Source: Zhongshania sp. (lineage in GTDB: Bacteria; Pseudomonadota; Gammaproteobacteria; Pseudomonadales; Spongiibacteraceae). From it: a stretch of 64,000 nt of DNA. A model generated the notes under the pieces. It worked only from the letters and a program-made list of their open reading frames with translations, searched no databases and was not told the DNA's origin. Of this stretch, positions 33,431-41,577 are shown in pieces. Both the position numbers and the translations under genes were made by a program. The stretch is from positions 1-64,000 of the forward strand of contig JAGPVP010000061.1 of the NCBI GenBank assembly GCA_018066965.1, in the 5' to 3' direction. Each line of letters opens with the position of its first letter. Position 1 is the first letter of the stretch.

Positions 33431-33631
33431 AGCCCGTTAATGAGGTCTTCGACCTCATAATTGTAATTAGCAGGTTTACCTTATAATTACGAAGCCAATC
33501 ACCCATGATTTTTACCTATTTGATTTTAATACGCTTTCTAGCATATACCGAGAAAGCCGCCAACCAAAAGGTACTTTACCCGACGTCCTCGGCTTTTTTT
33601 CTTCCACCGCACAACCTTCGCCCCTCAACAA

Positions 33632-34063
33632 CTACATTGCCGCCACTTTTTCTTTAAAGCCTGCCGGTACTACGCACACCGATTTTGTATTGTAGTCAAA
33701 AAATAACATGGTGTTACAGAGACGAGCGGTTTCGATATTTTTGCTTATATTAAATAGGCGAAACGCGAGTTCAAAGCTCTTGGCCGTGAAGTTGACGGCT
33801 GCGACGTCGATGCGCAGTCTGTCGCCGTAGTCGGTTTCGCTTAGGTATGAGATTTCTGAATGGGCCATTATTAATCCGGCTTCTTCAAAGGCGGTGGCGT
33901 GCTCGTAACCTAGGGCGATAACAAAGCGCAGTTGCGCTTCGATGGCGATGGCGGGGATGCGATCTGCAGCTAGGTGGTTGGCCACGTTTACATCGGAATA
34001 CAGGACGGCGTATTCGGTACTAAATTGGAAACGCTCTGGTAGGTCTATGGTTTTGCGGGACAT
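33632..34063 (-). CDS. Hotdog-fold (4HBT-like) acyl-CoA thioesterase
   Basis: A 143-residue hotdog-fold protein. The opening FSTEYAVLYSDVNVANHLAADRI has the central helix and Asp of 4HBT thioesterases, followed by the TDYGDRLRIDVAAVNF strand. It would hydrolyse acyl- or aryl-CoA thioesters; the substrate is unknown. It lies on the far side of the array end and is not a cassette. Confidence 0.8.
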   Translation of the reverse strand: MSRKTIDLPERFQFSTEYAVLYSDVNVANHLAADRIPAIAIEAQLRFVIALGYEHATAFEEAGLIMAHSEISYLSETDYGDRLRIDVAAVNFTAKSFELAFRLFNISKNIETARLCNTMLFFDYNTKSVCVVPAGFKEKVAAM

Positions 34064-34177
34064 GGAAGCTCACTGCTTAATAATCGACAAGATTGGAATA
34101 AAACGTGGGCTTACTGTACTCATTTCTTGGCTGAAATGGCAGTATTTAAGCAGGTAGCGGCAGGCCGAAAAGCCGGA

Positions 34178-35584
34178 TCAGCGTCTGGCTCGGCGTATGA
34201 CTAGAAACATCCCTAGCGAAAATGTGAGGGCAATGCCGGCGGCAAAGCAGGCTGAAATGATGTCTCGCACGGTGTGGCCTAGGCCGTCGATAAAATGCCA
34301 TTTATGCAGAAAGGCAAAGCTGAATCCTTCGTAGCGGTCAGCGTCTCTCACCACCGTTGCCAAGGCGCCGCTGCGTGGCTCTACATATACGCTGAGGTGA
34401 TCGGCACGCTCGTAATCTACTGCAACAACGGGTAGGCGCTTGTTTACAAAGCCATATTCGTCATTAAAAGATTCTACGGTTCGCGTCGCTTTGATTAGCG
34501 CGTCCGTGGGCATATATTGCGCCGCCAAGGCTATTGCATGTGAGCGCTCACCATCGGCCAGGACTTTGCCATTACTCGCATCTATATAATGTAGTTCACC
34601 CTCATACCAGGTGCGGAAATAGGCTTGGTCATTAATGGCGACCATATCTGCCTGCACGACGTTGGCGTTCAAGGCCGACCAATTCACTGTTAATTGCTCT
34701 GTACTAAAGCTCTGCGCCGGAACCGCCACGGGCTGCAATACAAATTGTTTTTGCCATAAATGGTATAAGCCGCTGCCGGTGAAGGTGACCGCAGTAATGG
34801 CAATGGTGACACCCAAGAAGCGGTGCGCTTTTAGGGTGGGGCGGCCTTGTCGCCAACCGCGACCAGCACGCCATTGCAAAAAATATTGCAGCAGGCCGGC
34901 CAGCGCGATGATTCCGCCACCGACAAGGCAGATGGTCATCAATGCCAAACGCAGGCTGTCGTTTTTAATAAATATCCATGAGTGAACGTAGCGGAAGAAC
35001 ACGCTCGTCGCCGCCTTGGTGTTATTCACCACGGTGCCGAGGCGGTCGCTGGCGGTGTCTACATATACCCGCATGCCGTCGTCGCGCGCAAACGCCACTC
35101 GCCACACCGGCAGTAGGCGGTTTACGAATACATAGTCTTCGTCAAACTCTGTTTGCAGGGTAAGCGACTTTATCGCGCTGTGCTGATCACCCAAGTAGTG
35201 ACGCGCTAGAAATACCGCGTAATCACGCTCGGCATTGTCGACGACTGCGCCGCTGTTAGCATTCAACCAGATAACGTCGGACTCGGTTTGCAGGCGATAA
35301 TACGCTTGTTTTTGCCAAGCCAAGAGACGCACAGCAGTTAGTGGCTGTGTCACGCTGGCACGCTTAGCGGCGTCTTTAATGCTTAGAATGTCTGCCGTGG
35401 GGAAGGCGTCTAGCTTGTAGAGATATGCCTCAGCGGAGGGTTGTATGCGAGAAATAATCGGGTGGGCGAGGCCGCTCAAACCCCATGCGATGATTGCCAG
35501 ACCCACCACCGCGCCAAGCCGAGGATGCCAGCGCAGCAACCAGCCAATAAGCGACGATGGACGGCGCGGGGAATTATTAGACAT
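34178..35584 (-). CDS. PepSY-TM domain membrane protein
   Basis: A 468-residue inner-membrane protein with PepSY-associated transmembrane helices: LLRWHPRLGAVVGLAIIAWGLSG at the N-terminus, further helices at about 210-235 and 245-270, and a last pair near the C-terminus. Two PepSY-like extracytoplasmic segments with the pattern DEDYVFVNRLLPVWRVAF and NDEYGFVNKRLPVVAVDY lie between helices. Relatives are linked to iron or siderophore uptake and to ferric reduction. Transcribed alone. Confidence 0.85.
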   Translation of the reverse strand: MSNNSPRRPSSLIGWLLRWHPRLGAVVGLAIIAWGLSGLAHPIISRIQPSAEAYLYKLDAFPTADILSIKDAAKRASVTQPLTAVRLLAWQKQAYYRLQTESDVIWLNANSGAVVDNAERDYAVFLARHYLGDQHSAIKSLTLQTEFDEDYVFVNRLLPVWRVAFARDDGMRVYVDTASDRLGTVVNNTKAATSVFFRYVHSWIFIKNDSLRLALMTICLVGGGIIALAGLLQYFLQWRAGRGWRQGRPTLKAHRFLGVTIAITAVTFTGSGLYHLWQKQFVLQPVAVPAQSFSTEQLTVNWSALNANVVQADMVAINDQAYFRTWYEGELHYIDASNGKVLADGERSHAIALAAQYMPTDALIKATRTVESFNDEYGFVNKRLPVVAVDYERADHLSVYVEPRSGALATVVRDADRYEGFSFAFLHKWHFIDGLGHTVRDIISACFAAGIALTFSLGMFLVIRRARR

Positions 35585-35762
35585 AAGACATGACCCGTTA
35601 ATGTACGGAAAAAAGCGGCTATAAACTCAAAATGAACGGAGAGGTAATGGCTTGGAAACTCGCGCGCAGCTCTGAGCAGGCGGCGTATCTTAGCAAAGTC
35701 TGAACATTCGGCAATGCGGCATGATGTCGCAGGGTATTTGAGACCAAACGCGATATCTGCGA

Positions 35763-35969
35763 CTACTTTTCAGCCTCTAAGTGGCGACGATATTCATCAT
35801 AGGATTCGCTGTATTCGGCCTTACACGTTTGCCGCTGGCTAGCCGCCAGTTTTTCGCATTCCTGCAAGCGATTTTGATGGCTCGCCTCGTAAATCCGTCT
35901 ATTACTGCAGGCGCTGGCACTAGCCAACGCCACAAGAACGGCGATGCTTGTTAGCGTCCGTACCGTCAT
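35763..35969 (-). CDS. Small lipoprotein-like protein, 68 aa
   Basis: The ATG at 35969 gives MTVRTLTSIAVLVALASASAC, a short signal with a candidate lipid-modified Cys21 (weak lipobox). The rest is a charged, cysteine-containing helix (EASHQNRLQECEKL, QRQTCKAEYSESYDEY). It begins one base after the stop of the upstream GFA-family gene, so it is probably co-transcribed. A longer frame begins at 36002, inside the GFA gene. Function unknown. Confidence 0.55.
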   Translation of the reverse strand: MTVRTLTSIAVLVALASASACSNRRIYEASHQNRLQECEKLAASQRQTCKAEYSESYDEYRRHLEAEK

Positions 35970-35970
35970 A

Positions 35971-36417
35971 TTAAGGCTGTTTGTCGAACTGTGGCACGTC
36001 ATCAGGAATGTGAAACCAATCTTGCTTTTGGCTTACCCAAATATGCGCTTCTGGATGGAGAATTCTGGTGTCACTCAAATTTGCCGGTTTAAGTTTAATC
36101 ACGTCCGGCTGGTCAGGATTAAAGTGGTATATGCGATTTCCGCAAACCGGGCAAAACTTCGCATAGTTTTTATTGCCACTTTCCGCTAGCCGCTCCCACT
36201 GCTGTAACTCACCCTCAAATTTTACGGTATCTGCCGCCACTAATGCGGTAAGGCTAAACGCACTGGTCGAAAGCTTTTGACACTCCTTGCAGTGACAGGC
36301 CATCACTTTCAGCGGCGGTGCTAATAATTGGTAACGCACATTGCCACATTGGCAAGATCCAGAAATTGGATATTGAATATCAGCCACATAAACTCCTGAC
36401 GGTCTAACCGTTAACAT
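35971..36417 (-). CDS. GFA-family protein 3
   Basis: A 148-residue GFA-family zinc protein with CQCGNVRYQL, ACHCKECQK and KFCPVCGNRIYHF motifs. It is the third member of this family in the window, all on the same strand. It is followed one base later by a small lipoprotein gene, so the two form an operon. The first residues before VADIQYPISG may not be translated, because a GTG there is a possible start. Confidence 0.82.
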   Translation of the reverse strand: MLTVRPSGVYVADIQYPISGSCQCGNVRYQLLAPPLKVMACHCKECQKLSTSAFSLTALVAADTVKFEGELQQWERLAESGNKNYAKFCPVCGNRIYHFNPDQPDVIKLKPANLSDTRILHPEAHIWVSQKQDWFHIPDDVPQFDKQP

Positions 36418-36476
36418 AAGGACCGCAAATCATGGTAAAGAAATGATAGTAGCGCTGATAACTCAGTTGATGCAAT

Positions 36477-36499
36477 CGCCGCCATTCTTAATGGCGGCG
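36477..36499. terminator. GC-rich hairpin between GGDEF and GFA genes
   Basis: A perfect 10-bp stem CGCCGCCATT with AATGGCGGCG and a 3-base loop lies 36 bases after the stop of the minus-strand GGDEF-type gene. No T-run follows on either strand, so it is a weak or pausing terminator at best. Confidence 0.4.
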
Positions 36500-36534
36500 T
36501 AGCGATGTGAAGGAGAATAAAGCGAAGAGGAAAT

Positions 36535-37518
36535 CTAAGAGAATTTTTTTTGCATTGAGGCGTAGCGCTTTTGCTTTTTATTGTCGTACATTGCAAGATC
36601 TGCGTCGGTAAGTAGCTTTTCTACCGTAGAATGTTTGCTTGCATTAAATTCTGCAATACCGTGATGGAAATGCAGTGGGTGCTGCCAGCTTTCACTTTGG
36701 TTTAACCCCTCAATCGTAGTCTTAAACTTTATCATTGCCAGCTCAGACTCTGCCGCTGAGGCGTCAACCAACAATGCGACAAACTGTTTATCCCCCACCC
36801 TCGCAACCAGTGATGACTGTTCTAGATGGGTATTTAGATACTCGCCAAACTTCTGAAGTTTTTGCTCACTTTCCTCAAGCTCAATACTGTCATGAAATTT
36901 ATCTAAGTCGATAAACACCAAGGAGGCTGAGATAGCGCGGCGGGCACATAAATCTAAGCCCTTTTCCGCTAATATTGCGAAGCCGCTGCGGTTACTAATA
37001 TTGGTCACGTCATCCAAAATATTGCGTTCTGGTCGGCGCATTTCTCGCTCGACCATCAATGCGAGATCTTGGAATACACTCACGTCGTCGTTATTCAAAG
37101 TACGTGGCCGACGATCGATGAGGCATAAAGTACCCAAAGCGTCACCATCTTCGGTATACAGCGGGCAACCTGCATAAAAGCGAATATATGGTTCGCCAAG
37201 GACTAAAGGATTATCAGCGAAACGTTCGTCGTGGCGAGCGTCTGCAATACTCATTATGTTGCGACCCACTATGGTATGGCCACAGAATGAAATCGCTCTT
37301 GAGGTTTCGCGAACATCTAAACCCATAGCAGATTTAAACCATTGACGATCTTGGTCAATTAAACTTACCAAGGCGATTGGCACATCAAACAAGCAACTCG
37401 CAAAACGTGTGATACGGTCAAAGCGTTCTTCAAAAGGGGTATCTAATATATTTAACGCTTGAAGTGATGCTAAGCGCGCCTCTTCGTAATCTGGTACTTC
37501 GGGAACTTCCACTGCCAC
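36535..37518 (-). CDS. GAF-GGDEF-like protein with degenerate GGDEF motif
   Basis: A 327-residue cytoplasmic protein. Residues about 10-160 form a GAF sensor domain (RFDRITRFASCLFDVPIALVSLID, then GHTIVG and LYTEDGDALGTLCLID). Residues about 170-320 form a GGDEF-like domain, beginning LDDVTNISNRSGF. The signature position, VGDKQF, has lost both glycines' pattern and the acidic pair, so diguanylate cyclase activity is improbable; it may bind c-di-GMP or act as a sensor only. Translation starts with GTG at 37518. Confidence 0.82.
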   Translation of the reverse strand: MAVEVPEVPDYEEARLASLQALNILDTPFEERFDRITRFASCLFDVPIALVSLIDQDRQWFKSAMGLDVRETSRAISFCGHTIVGRNIMSIADARHDERFADNPLVLGEPYIRFYAGCPLYTEDGDALGTLCLIDRRPRTLNNDDVSVFQDLALMVEREMRRPERNILDDVTNISNRSGFAILAEKGLDLCARRAISASLVFIDLDKFHDSIELEESEQKLQKFGEYLNTHLEQSSLVARVGDKQFVALLVDASAAESELAMIKFKTTIEGLNQSESWQHPLHFHHGIAEFNASKHSTVEKLLTDADLAMYDNKKQKRYASMQKKFS

Positions 37519-37772
37519 ACCTCAATATTTGCCATCCCTCGACACACAATGTGTGGCCAGCGCTATCAGCATATTTGGCTTTTCCAAGTATTACGTTCAG
37601 ATAGTAATAACCATTAACTGCACAGACCTAATTGGCTCGCAGGCGGGAAATTTAATGCCGTTTTCAATACTTTATTGTGACCGTACGTGGCGTAGCGGCC
37701 CATACGGGCTTATCCCTATGACCATACGCAAACACTAAATTTACTTAAAAATTAAGCGTTGACTTGAATTTT

Positions 37773-38627
37773 TTAGGAAAAAAAGGGGATGTTTTGCTTA
37801 GTATTACTGTCGACCAAAACAGACTCGTCTTTTAAGCTGACGCCACTCACTGCACGCTTTAGTGCGCTTGTTGCAAGGTAGATAGTGGTATCGCATGCCT
37901 GCTGGTAGCTGAGGCCGCCCTTGCGAATATTTGAAACGCAATTGCGCTCTGCATCACTACGCCCTCGTCGCGGCGAATATGTTATATACATTCCCAAACT
38001 ATCTGGCGAGCTTAATCCTGGTCGCTCGCCAATCAACATAATAAGCAATGTCGCCTTCAGCGCCTCGCCAATATCATCGCCCAATGCGACCCGCGCTTGA
38101 GTGGCAACGCATAAGGGCGCCAAGCTGAGATTGTGCTTAAGCAGTGCTGGCACTAACAATTGCAGTAGCGAAAGGGCATGAGCTTGCACCGCGGCAGAGG
38201 ACAGTCCGTCGGCGACAACTATCGCAATATCAAAACGCTGATTCGCTGTTAGGGACTGACGTAAATTCTGCCACTCCGCGTCTGGCAGACGCCGGCCCAA
38301 ATCTGGCCGCTGTAAATATTGGGCTCGATTTCCTGCCTCACTTTGTAGTAAAAATGGCGCTGCCGAAGCTGGAAATGCAATGCCATATTCTTGAACAAAG
38401 CGCTGGATATTAAAGCCTAAATGCACTGCATCGCGAGCGCGGGCATGATCTAACTGGAATTGTAAATTTGCTGCAGTCGGCAGCGATACACCGCTGCGAC
38501 CTTGAGCAATTCTTGCGGGAGTATAAGCACGTAAATCCTGCCACATATCTTTGCCTAAGATGTCTTTGCCCAAGGCATCCTTACCTAAACCATCTTTGTT
38601 TAAGGCATTTTTATTGAGATCGCTCAT
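37773..38627 (-). CDS. eutC: Ethanolamine ammonia-lyase small subunit
   Basis: A 284-residue EutC, the small subunit of the adenosylcobalamin-dependent enzyme that splits ethanolamine to acetaldehyde and ammonia. Family segments include ARIAQGRSGVSLPT, LDHARARDAVH, LFQPSL-like QRPDLGRRL and VADGLSS near 140. The N-terminus carries five tandem pentapeptides of the form L-(N/G)-K-(D/N)-x at residues 4-28, which is unusual. It overlaps eutB by 4 bases (ATGA). No eut shell, permease or reactivase genes are near. Confidence 0.92.
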   Translation of the reverse strand: MSDLNKNALNKDGLGKDALGKDILGKDMWQDLRAYTPARIAQGRSGVSLPTAANLQFQLDHARARDAVHLGFNIQRFVQEYGIAFPASAAPFLLQSEAGNRAQYLQRPDLGRRLPDAEWQNLRQSLTANQRFDIAIVVADGLSSAAVQAHALSLLQLLVPALLKHNLSLAPLCVATQARVALGDDIGEALKATLLIMLIGERPGLSSPDSLGMYITYSPRRGRSDAERNCVSNIRKGGLSYQQACDTTIYLATSALKRAVSGVSLKDESVLVDSNTKQNIPFFS

Positions 38628-40018
38628 GTGCCACCCCGTAAGCTTAGCGCTTTTGCGAAACGCGGCGGCAGTGTGGTGTTGGCAAACAGCGCGCCGCGAT
38701 CATCCATAATATTTGATGTTTGCAGCCACTGTAAAAACTCCGGCGCCGGTGGCAAATTTAATAAGCGGCGAATATAAAGTGCGTCGTGAAATGATGTGGT
38801 TTGGTAGTTCAACATAATATCGTCACCACCGGGAATGCCCATAATGAAATTGCCGCCGGCCGCCGCAAACTGGGTTAGCAACATGTCCATGTCGTCTTGG
38901 TCAGCCTCGGCATGGTTGGTATAGCAAATATCACAACCCATCGGCAAGCCGAGTAATTTCCCGCAAAAATGATCTTCTAAGCCAGCGCGAATAATTTGCT
39001 TACCGTTGTATAAATATTCCGGCCCGATAAAGCCGACCACGGTATTCACCAACAGTGGCGAAAACACCCGCGCTACCGCATAAGCTCTAACTTCTAGGGT
39101 TTGCTGATCTACCCCGTGATGCGCGCCGGCAGATAGGGCGCTACCTTGACCCGTTTCAAAATACATTACGTTGTTGCCCACTGTGCCGCGCTGCAATGAC
39201 TGCGCAGCCGTGTGCGCCTCTGCCAATAGCGCCAGATTCACACCAAAGCTTTTATTTGCCGACTCTGTTCCGGCAATAGACTGAAATACCAAATCTACCG
39301 GTGCGCCCTGATTAATTAATTCCAGCGTGGTAGTAACGTGGGTGAGCACGCAGGACTGAGTGGGGATCTCAAAACGGGTAATCACGTCTTCTAATAAATA
39401 CAATAAACGCGACACGGTTTGAGTGTTATCTGACGCAGGATTTATGCCGATGACCGCATCGCCACTGGCGTATAACAAACCATCGATAATACTGGCGGCG
39501 ATACCCGCCGCGTCATCAGTGGGGTGATTGGGTTGCAGGCGGGTAGAGAAATGATTGGCAAGACCGAGGGTGTTGCGAAAACGGCTAATCACTTCACATT
39601 TTTTCGCGACTAGAATGAGATCCTGTATTCGCATTAACTTGCTCACCGCCGCCACCATTTCTGGTGTTAGACCCGGCGCTAATTGTCTCAGCGATTCGGT
39701 AGTAGCCGCATCCGATAGCAACCAATCACGAAAACCACCTACGGTGAGATGAGCGACGACAACAAATGCCTGCGCATTGTGGCTGTCGATAATGAGCCGA
39801 GTAACTTCATCTTCTTCGTAGGGAATAACGACATCATTAAGGAAATGGCGCAGGGGAACGTCTGCCAAAGCATATTGAGCCGCCACCCGTTCCTCATTAC
39901 TACCGGCGGCAATTCCGGCAAGGTAGTCGCCGGAACGCGCCGGCGTCGCCTTGGCAAGCAAGGCTTTAAGATCGGCAAAGACGTAACGCTGGTGCCCGAG
40001 ATTGACGCTAAACGGCAT
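38624..40018 (-). CDS. eutB: Ethanolamine ammonia-lyase large subunit
   Basis: A 464-residue EutB, the catalytic TIM-barrel subunit. The N-terminal LKALLAKATPARSGDYLAGI, GDAVIGINPASD near 220, YFETGQGSALSAGAHHGVDQQTLE near 295, and CDICYTNHAEADQDDMDML near 390 are well conserved. It heads the eutBC pair. There is no ethanolamine permease or microcompartment gene in the window, so this is a shell-less ammonia-lyase. The cobalamin reactivase EutA is not visible. Confidence 0.93.
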   Translation of the reverse strand: MPFSVNLGHQRYVFADLKALLAKATPARSGDYLAGIAAGSNEERVAAQYALADVPLRHFLNDVVIPYEEDEVTRLIIDSHNAQAFVVVAHLTVGGFRDWLLSDAATTESLRQLAPGLTPEMVAAVSKLMRIQDLILVAKKCEVISRFRNTLGLANHFSTRLQPNHPTDDAAGIAASIIDGLLYASGDAVIGINPASDNTQTVSRLLYLLEDVITRFEIPTQSCVLTHVTTTLELINQGAPVDLVFQSIAGTESANKSFGVNLALLAEAHTAAQSLQRGTVGNNVMYFETGQGSALSAGAHHGVDQQTLEVRAYAVARVFSPLLVNTVVGFIGPEYLYNGKQIIRAGLEDHFCGKLLGLPMGCDICYTNHAEADQDDMDMLLTQFAAAGGNFIMGIPGGDDIMLNYQTTSFHDALYIRRLLNLPPAPEFLQWLQTSNIMDDRGALFANTTLPPRFAKALSLRGGT

Positions 40019-40047
40019 TCATCACCTTTGGCAGTGGTAAAAAGCGT

Positions 40048-40068
40048 GGTAGCCTTTGAAGCTACCAA
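40048..40068 (-). terminator. Possible terminator after the DUF1428 gene
   Basis: The stem GGTAGC-...-GCTACC (with outer TGGTAGC/GCTACCA) is followed on the minus strand by CGCTTTTTACC, a short T-run. It lies between the DUF1428 gene and eutB and could separate the ECF42-controlled operon from eutBC. Confidence 0.45.
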
Positions 40069-40104
40069 GCTTTGTCGCCATGTGCAAAAGGAATTAATCA
40101 GTGG

Positions 40105-40467
40105 CTACATGGCAATCCGTGTTTTAAAGCCACCGTAGATCATGCGCTTGCCGTCGAATGGCATATTGCCGGCCACCATCATCTCGCTCATTCGTGGATC
40201 TTTCATGACGGCGTCATTAATGCGGTCACGATCTTCCCGCGAGGCATAAACAATATAGGAGAACACCACCACTTCGCCTTCTTCTAACTTCACGCTTTGC
40301 GGAAAAGAGGTATGCACGCCGGTTTTTACATCATCGGCTACACACTCTATATACTCTAGCGCACCCAGTTCCTTCCAAATTTCGCCAGCAGTCTTGGCTA
40401 TTTCAAAATAGGCATCCAAGTTTTTTTCTGGTACGGGCAATACAAAACCATCAACGTAATTCATCAC
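40105..40467 (-). CDS. DUF1428 family protein
   Basis: A 120-residue protein with the DUF1428 pattern: NYVDGFVLPVPEKNLDAYF, EYIECVADDVKTG, VVFSYIVYASREDRDRIN and the closing RMIYGGF. It is a ferredoxin-like dimeric alpha/beta barrel fold related to YciI-type proteins. It is the third gene of a three-gene set (YciI-like, VOC/PhnB-like, DUF1428), all consistent with the ECF42 regulon in this window. The biochemical role is unknown. Confidence 0.87.
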   Translation of the reverse strand: MMNYVDGFVLPVPEKNLDAYFEIAKTAGEIWKELGALEYIECVADDVKTGVHTSFPQSVKLEEGEVVVFSYIVYASREDRDRINDAVMKDPRMSEMMVAGNMPFDGKRMIYGGFKTRIAM

Positions 40468-40485
40468 TTTTATCTCCGTAATTAT

Positions 40486-40917
40486 CTAAGCACAGTCTGA
40501 CTCAGCCCCAAGCGGCGCAGGCCCATTTACCATCCACGAAATACCAAATTGATCGATAAAGGAACCAAAGCGCTGGGACCAAAAGGTTTCTGCTATCGGC
40601 ATCGTGATGTTCCCGCCCTCAGACAGTGCGGCAAAAATATGCTCGGCTTCGGCAATCGTATCTGCCTGGATCGCGACGCTGCTACCGGCGGGCCGTTCAT
40701 ACATTTCAGCGGGGGCATCGCAACCCATTAGGGTTAAGCCATTACCATTATCAATTTGAGCATGCATAACATGATGCTGGCTGTCGGCGGGGAAATGTTC
40801 CGCCGCCGGGGTTTCTGCCACCGCCATAATTACTGCATCGAGATCCAAACACGCGGCATAGAATTCAAAGGCTTGCCGACAATTACCGGCAAAATTCAAA
40901 TAGGGATTAATTTTCAT
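40486..40917 (-). CDS. VOC-family (PhnB-like) protein
   Basis: A 143-residue vicinal-oxygen-chelate fold protein. MKINPYLNFAGNCRQAFEFYAACL and the closing WSQRFGSFIDQFGISWMV are the classic PhnB/3-demethylubiquinone-9 methyltransferase-like pattern. It follows the YciI-like gene by 26 bases and precedes DUF1428 by 18 bases. No metal-site residues could be assigned beyond the fold. Confidence 0.87.
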   Translation of the reverse strand: MKINPYLNFAGNCRQAFEFYAACLDLDAVIMAVAETPAAEHFPADSQHHVMHAQIDNGNGLTLMGCDAPAEMYERPAGSSVAIQADTIAEAEHIFAALSEGGNITMPIAETFWSQRFGSFIDQFGISWMVNGPAPLGAESDCA

Positions 40918-40943
40918 TTTTGCTCTCCTAAGGTTCGTTCAAA

Positions 40944-41390
40944 TTATTGTTGCTGTTGCTGTTGCTGCTTCTGCTCCATAGCCTCGCGTAAGCGCACCTC
41001 TTGCTCTTGTAATTCTGGGGTGAATTCTTCGCCAAAATCCTCGGCCTCAAATACCGGGCGAATTTCGACATTGCCATGTTCACCGTCGGTATTCGGTATG
41101 CGCTTGGCCCACGCAATGGCTTCATCCATCGACGCCACCTGCCACATCCAAAAGCCCGCAACCAATTCCTTACCCTCTGAAAATGGGCCGTGCTCTGCGC
41201 GGGGCTCGCCGTCACCAAAATGAACACGAACACCGGCGCTGCTAGGGTGCATGCCTTCGCCACTCAACATGATGCCGGCGTTTACCAATTCTTCATTAAA
41301 GGTGCCCATCTCGGTGAGTAATTGCTCACTCGGCATGACGCCCGCTTCACTGCTTGCACTCGCTTTCATCAAAACTATGCACTTCATCAT
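40944..41390 (-). CDS. YciI/DGPF-type protein with poly-Gln tail
   Basis: A 148-residue YCII-related (DGPF-type) protein. MKCIVLMKAS, the central EHGPFSEGKE (the DGPF variant) and VEIRPVFE are characteristic. The C-terminus ends in a run of seven glutamines encoded by alternating CAG/CAA codons, a simple trinucleotide repeat prone to length change. Its ATG lies 32 bases downstream of a TGTCGA-N17-CGACT motif, the pattern of an ECF42 promoter. It heads the three-gene operon with VOC and DUF1428. Confidence 0.87.
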   Translation of the reverse strand: MMKCIVLMKASASSEAGVMPSEQLLTEMGTFNEELVNAGIMLSGEGMHPSSAGVRVHFGDGEPRAEHGPFSEGKELVAGFWMWQVASMDEAIAWAKRIPNTDGEHGNVEIRPVFEAEDFGEEFTPELQEQEVRLREAMEQKQQQQQQQ

Positions 41391-41421
41391 TCACTCCCTC
41401 TTTTTGATGTTTACACCTTAT

Positions 41422-41449
41422 AGTCGAAGCGGCATGTGGCAATTCGACA
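41422..41449 (-). promoter_or_regulatory. Candidate ECF42 promoter (TGTCGA-N17-CGACT)
   Basis: On the minus strand TGTCGA (41449-41444) is followed after 17 bases by CGACT (41426-41422), giving the -35 and -10 elements of ECF42 sigma factors. The start codon of the YciI-like gene is 32 bases downstream. The same architecture with the same spacer occurs at 42861-42888. Confidence 0.75.
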
Positions 41450-41577
41450 GGCCAAGGCAAATATTTTTACGTGGCGCCATAAATGGTTCCTCATCGCCTG
41501 CTTCGAGCCAATCTTTTACTCTAGCCCAACAATCGCATTACAATGGCAAACATCATAAAAGTTACAGAACTGAAACC

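Noticed and set aside
33566..33600. Inverted repeat AAAGCCG/CGGCTTT followed by a T-run as a terminator
   Set aside because: The arms are short and the loop long (about 20 bases), and no plus-strand gene ends before it.
37529..37738. 69-codon plus-strand frame between eutC and the GGDEF gene
   Set aside because: No ribosome site and no recognisable domain; typical of a chance frame in a spacer.
41251..41577. Upstream extension of the acyltransferase frame
   Set aside because: The sequence opposes a YciI gene and shows no membrane or catalytic features; the ATG at 41578 starts the membrane segment.
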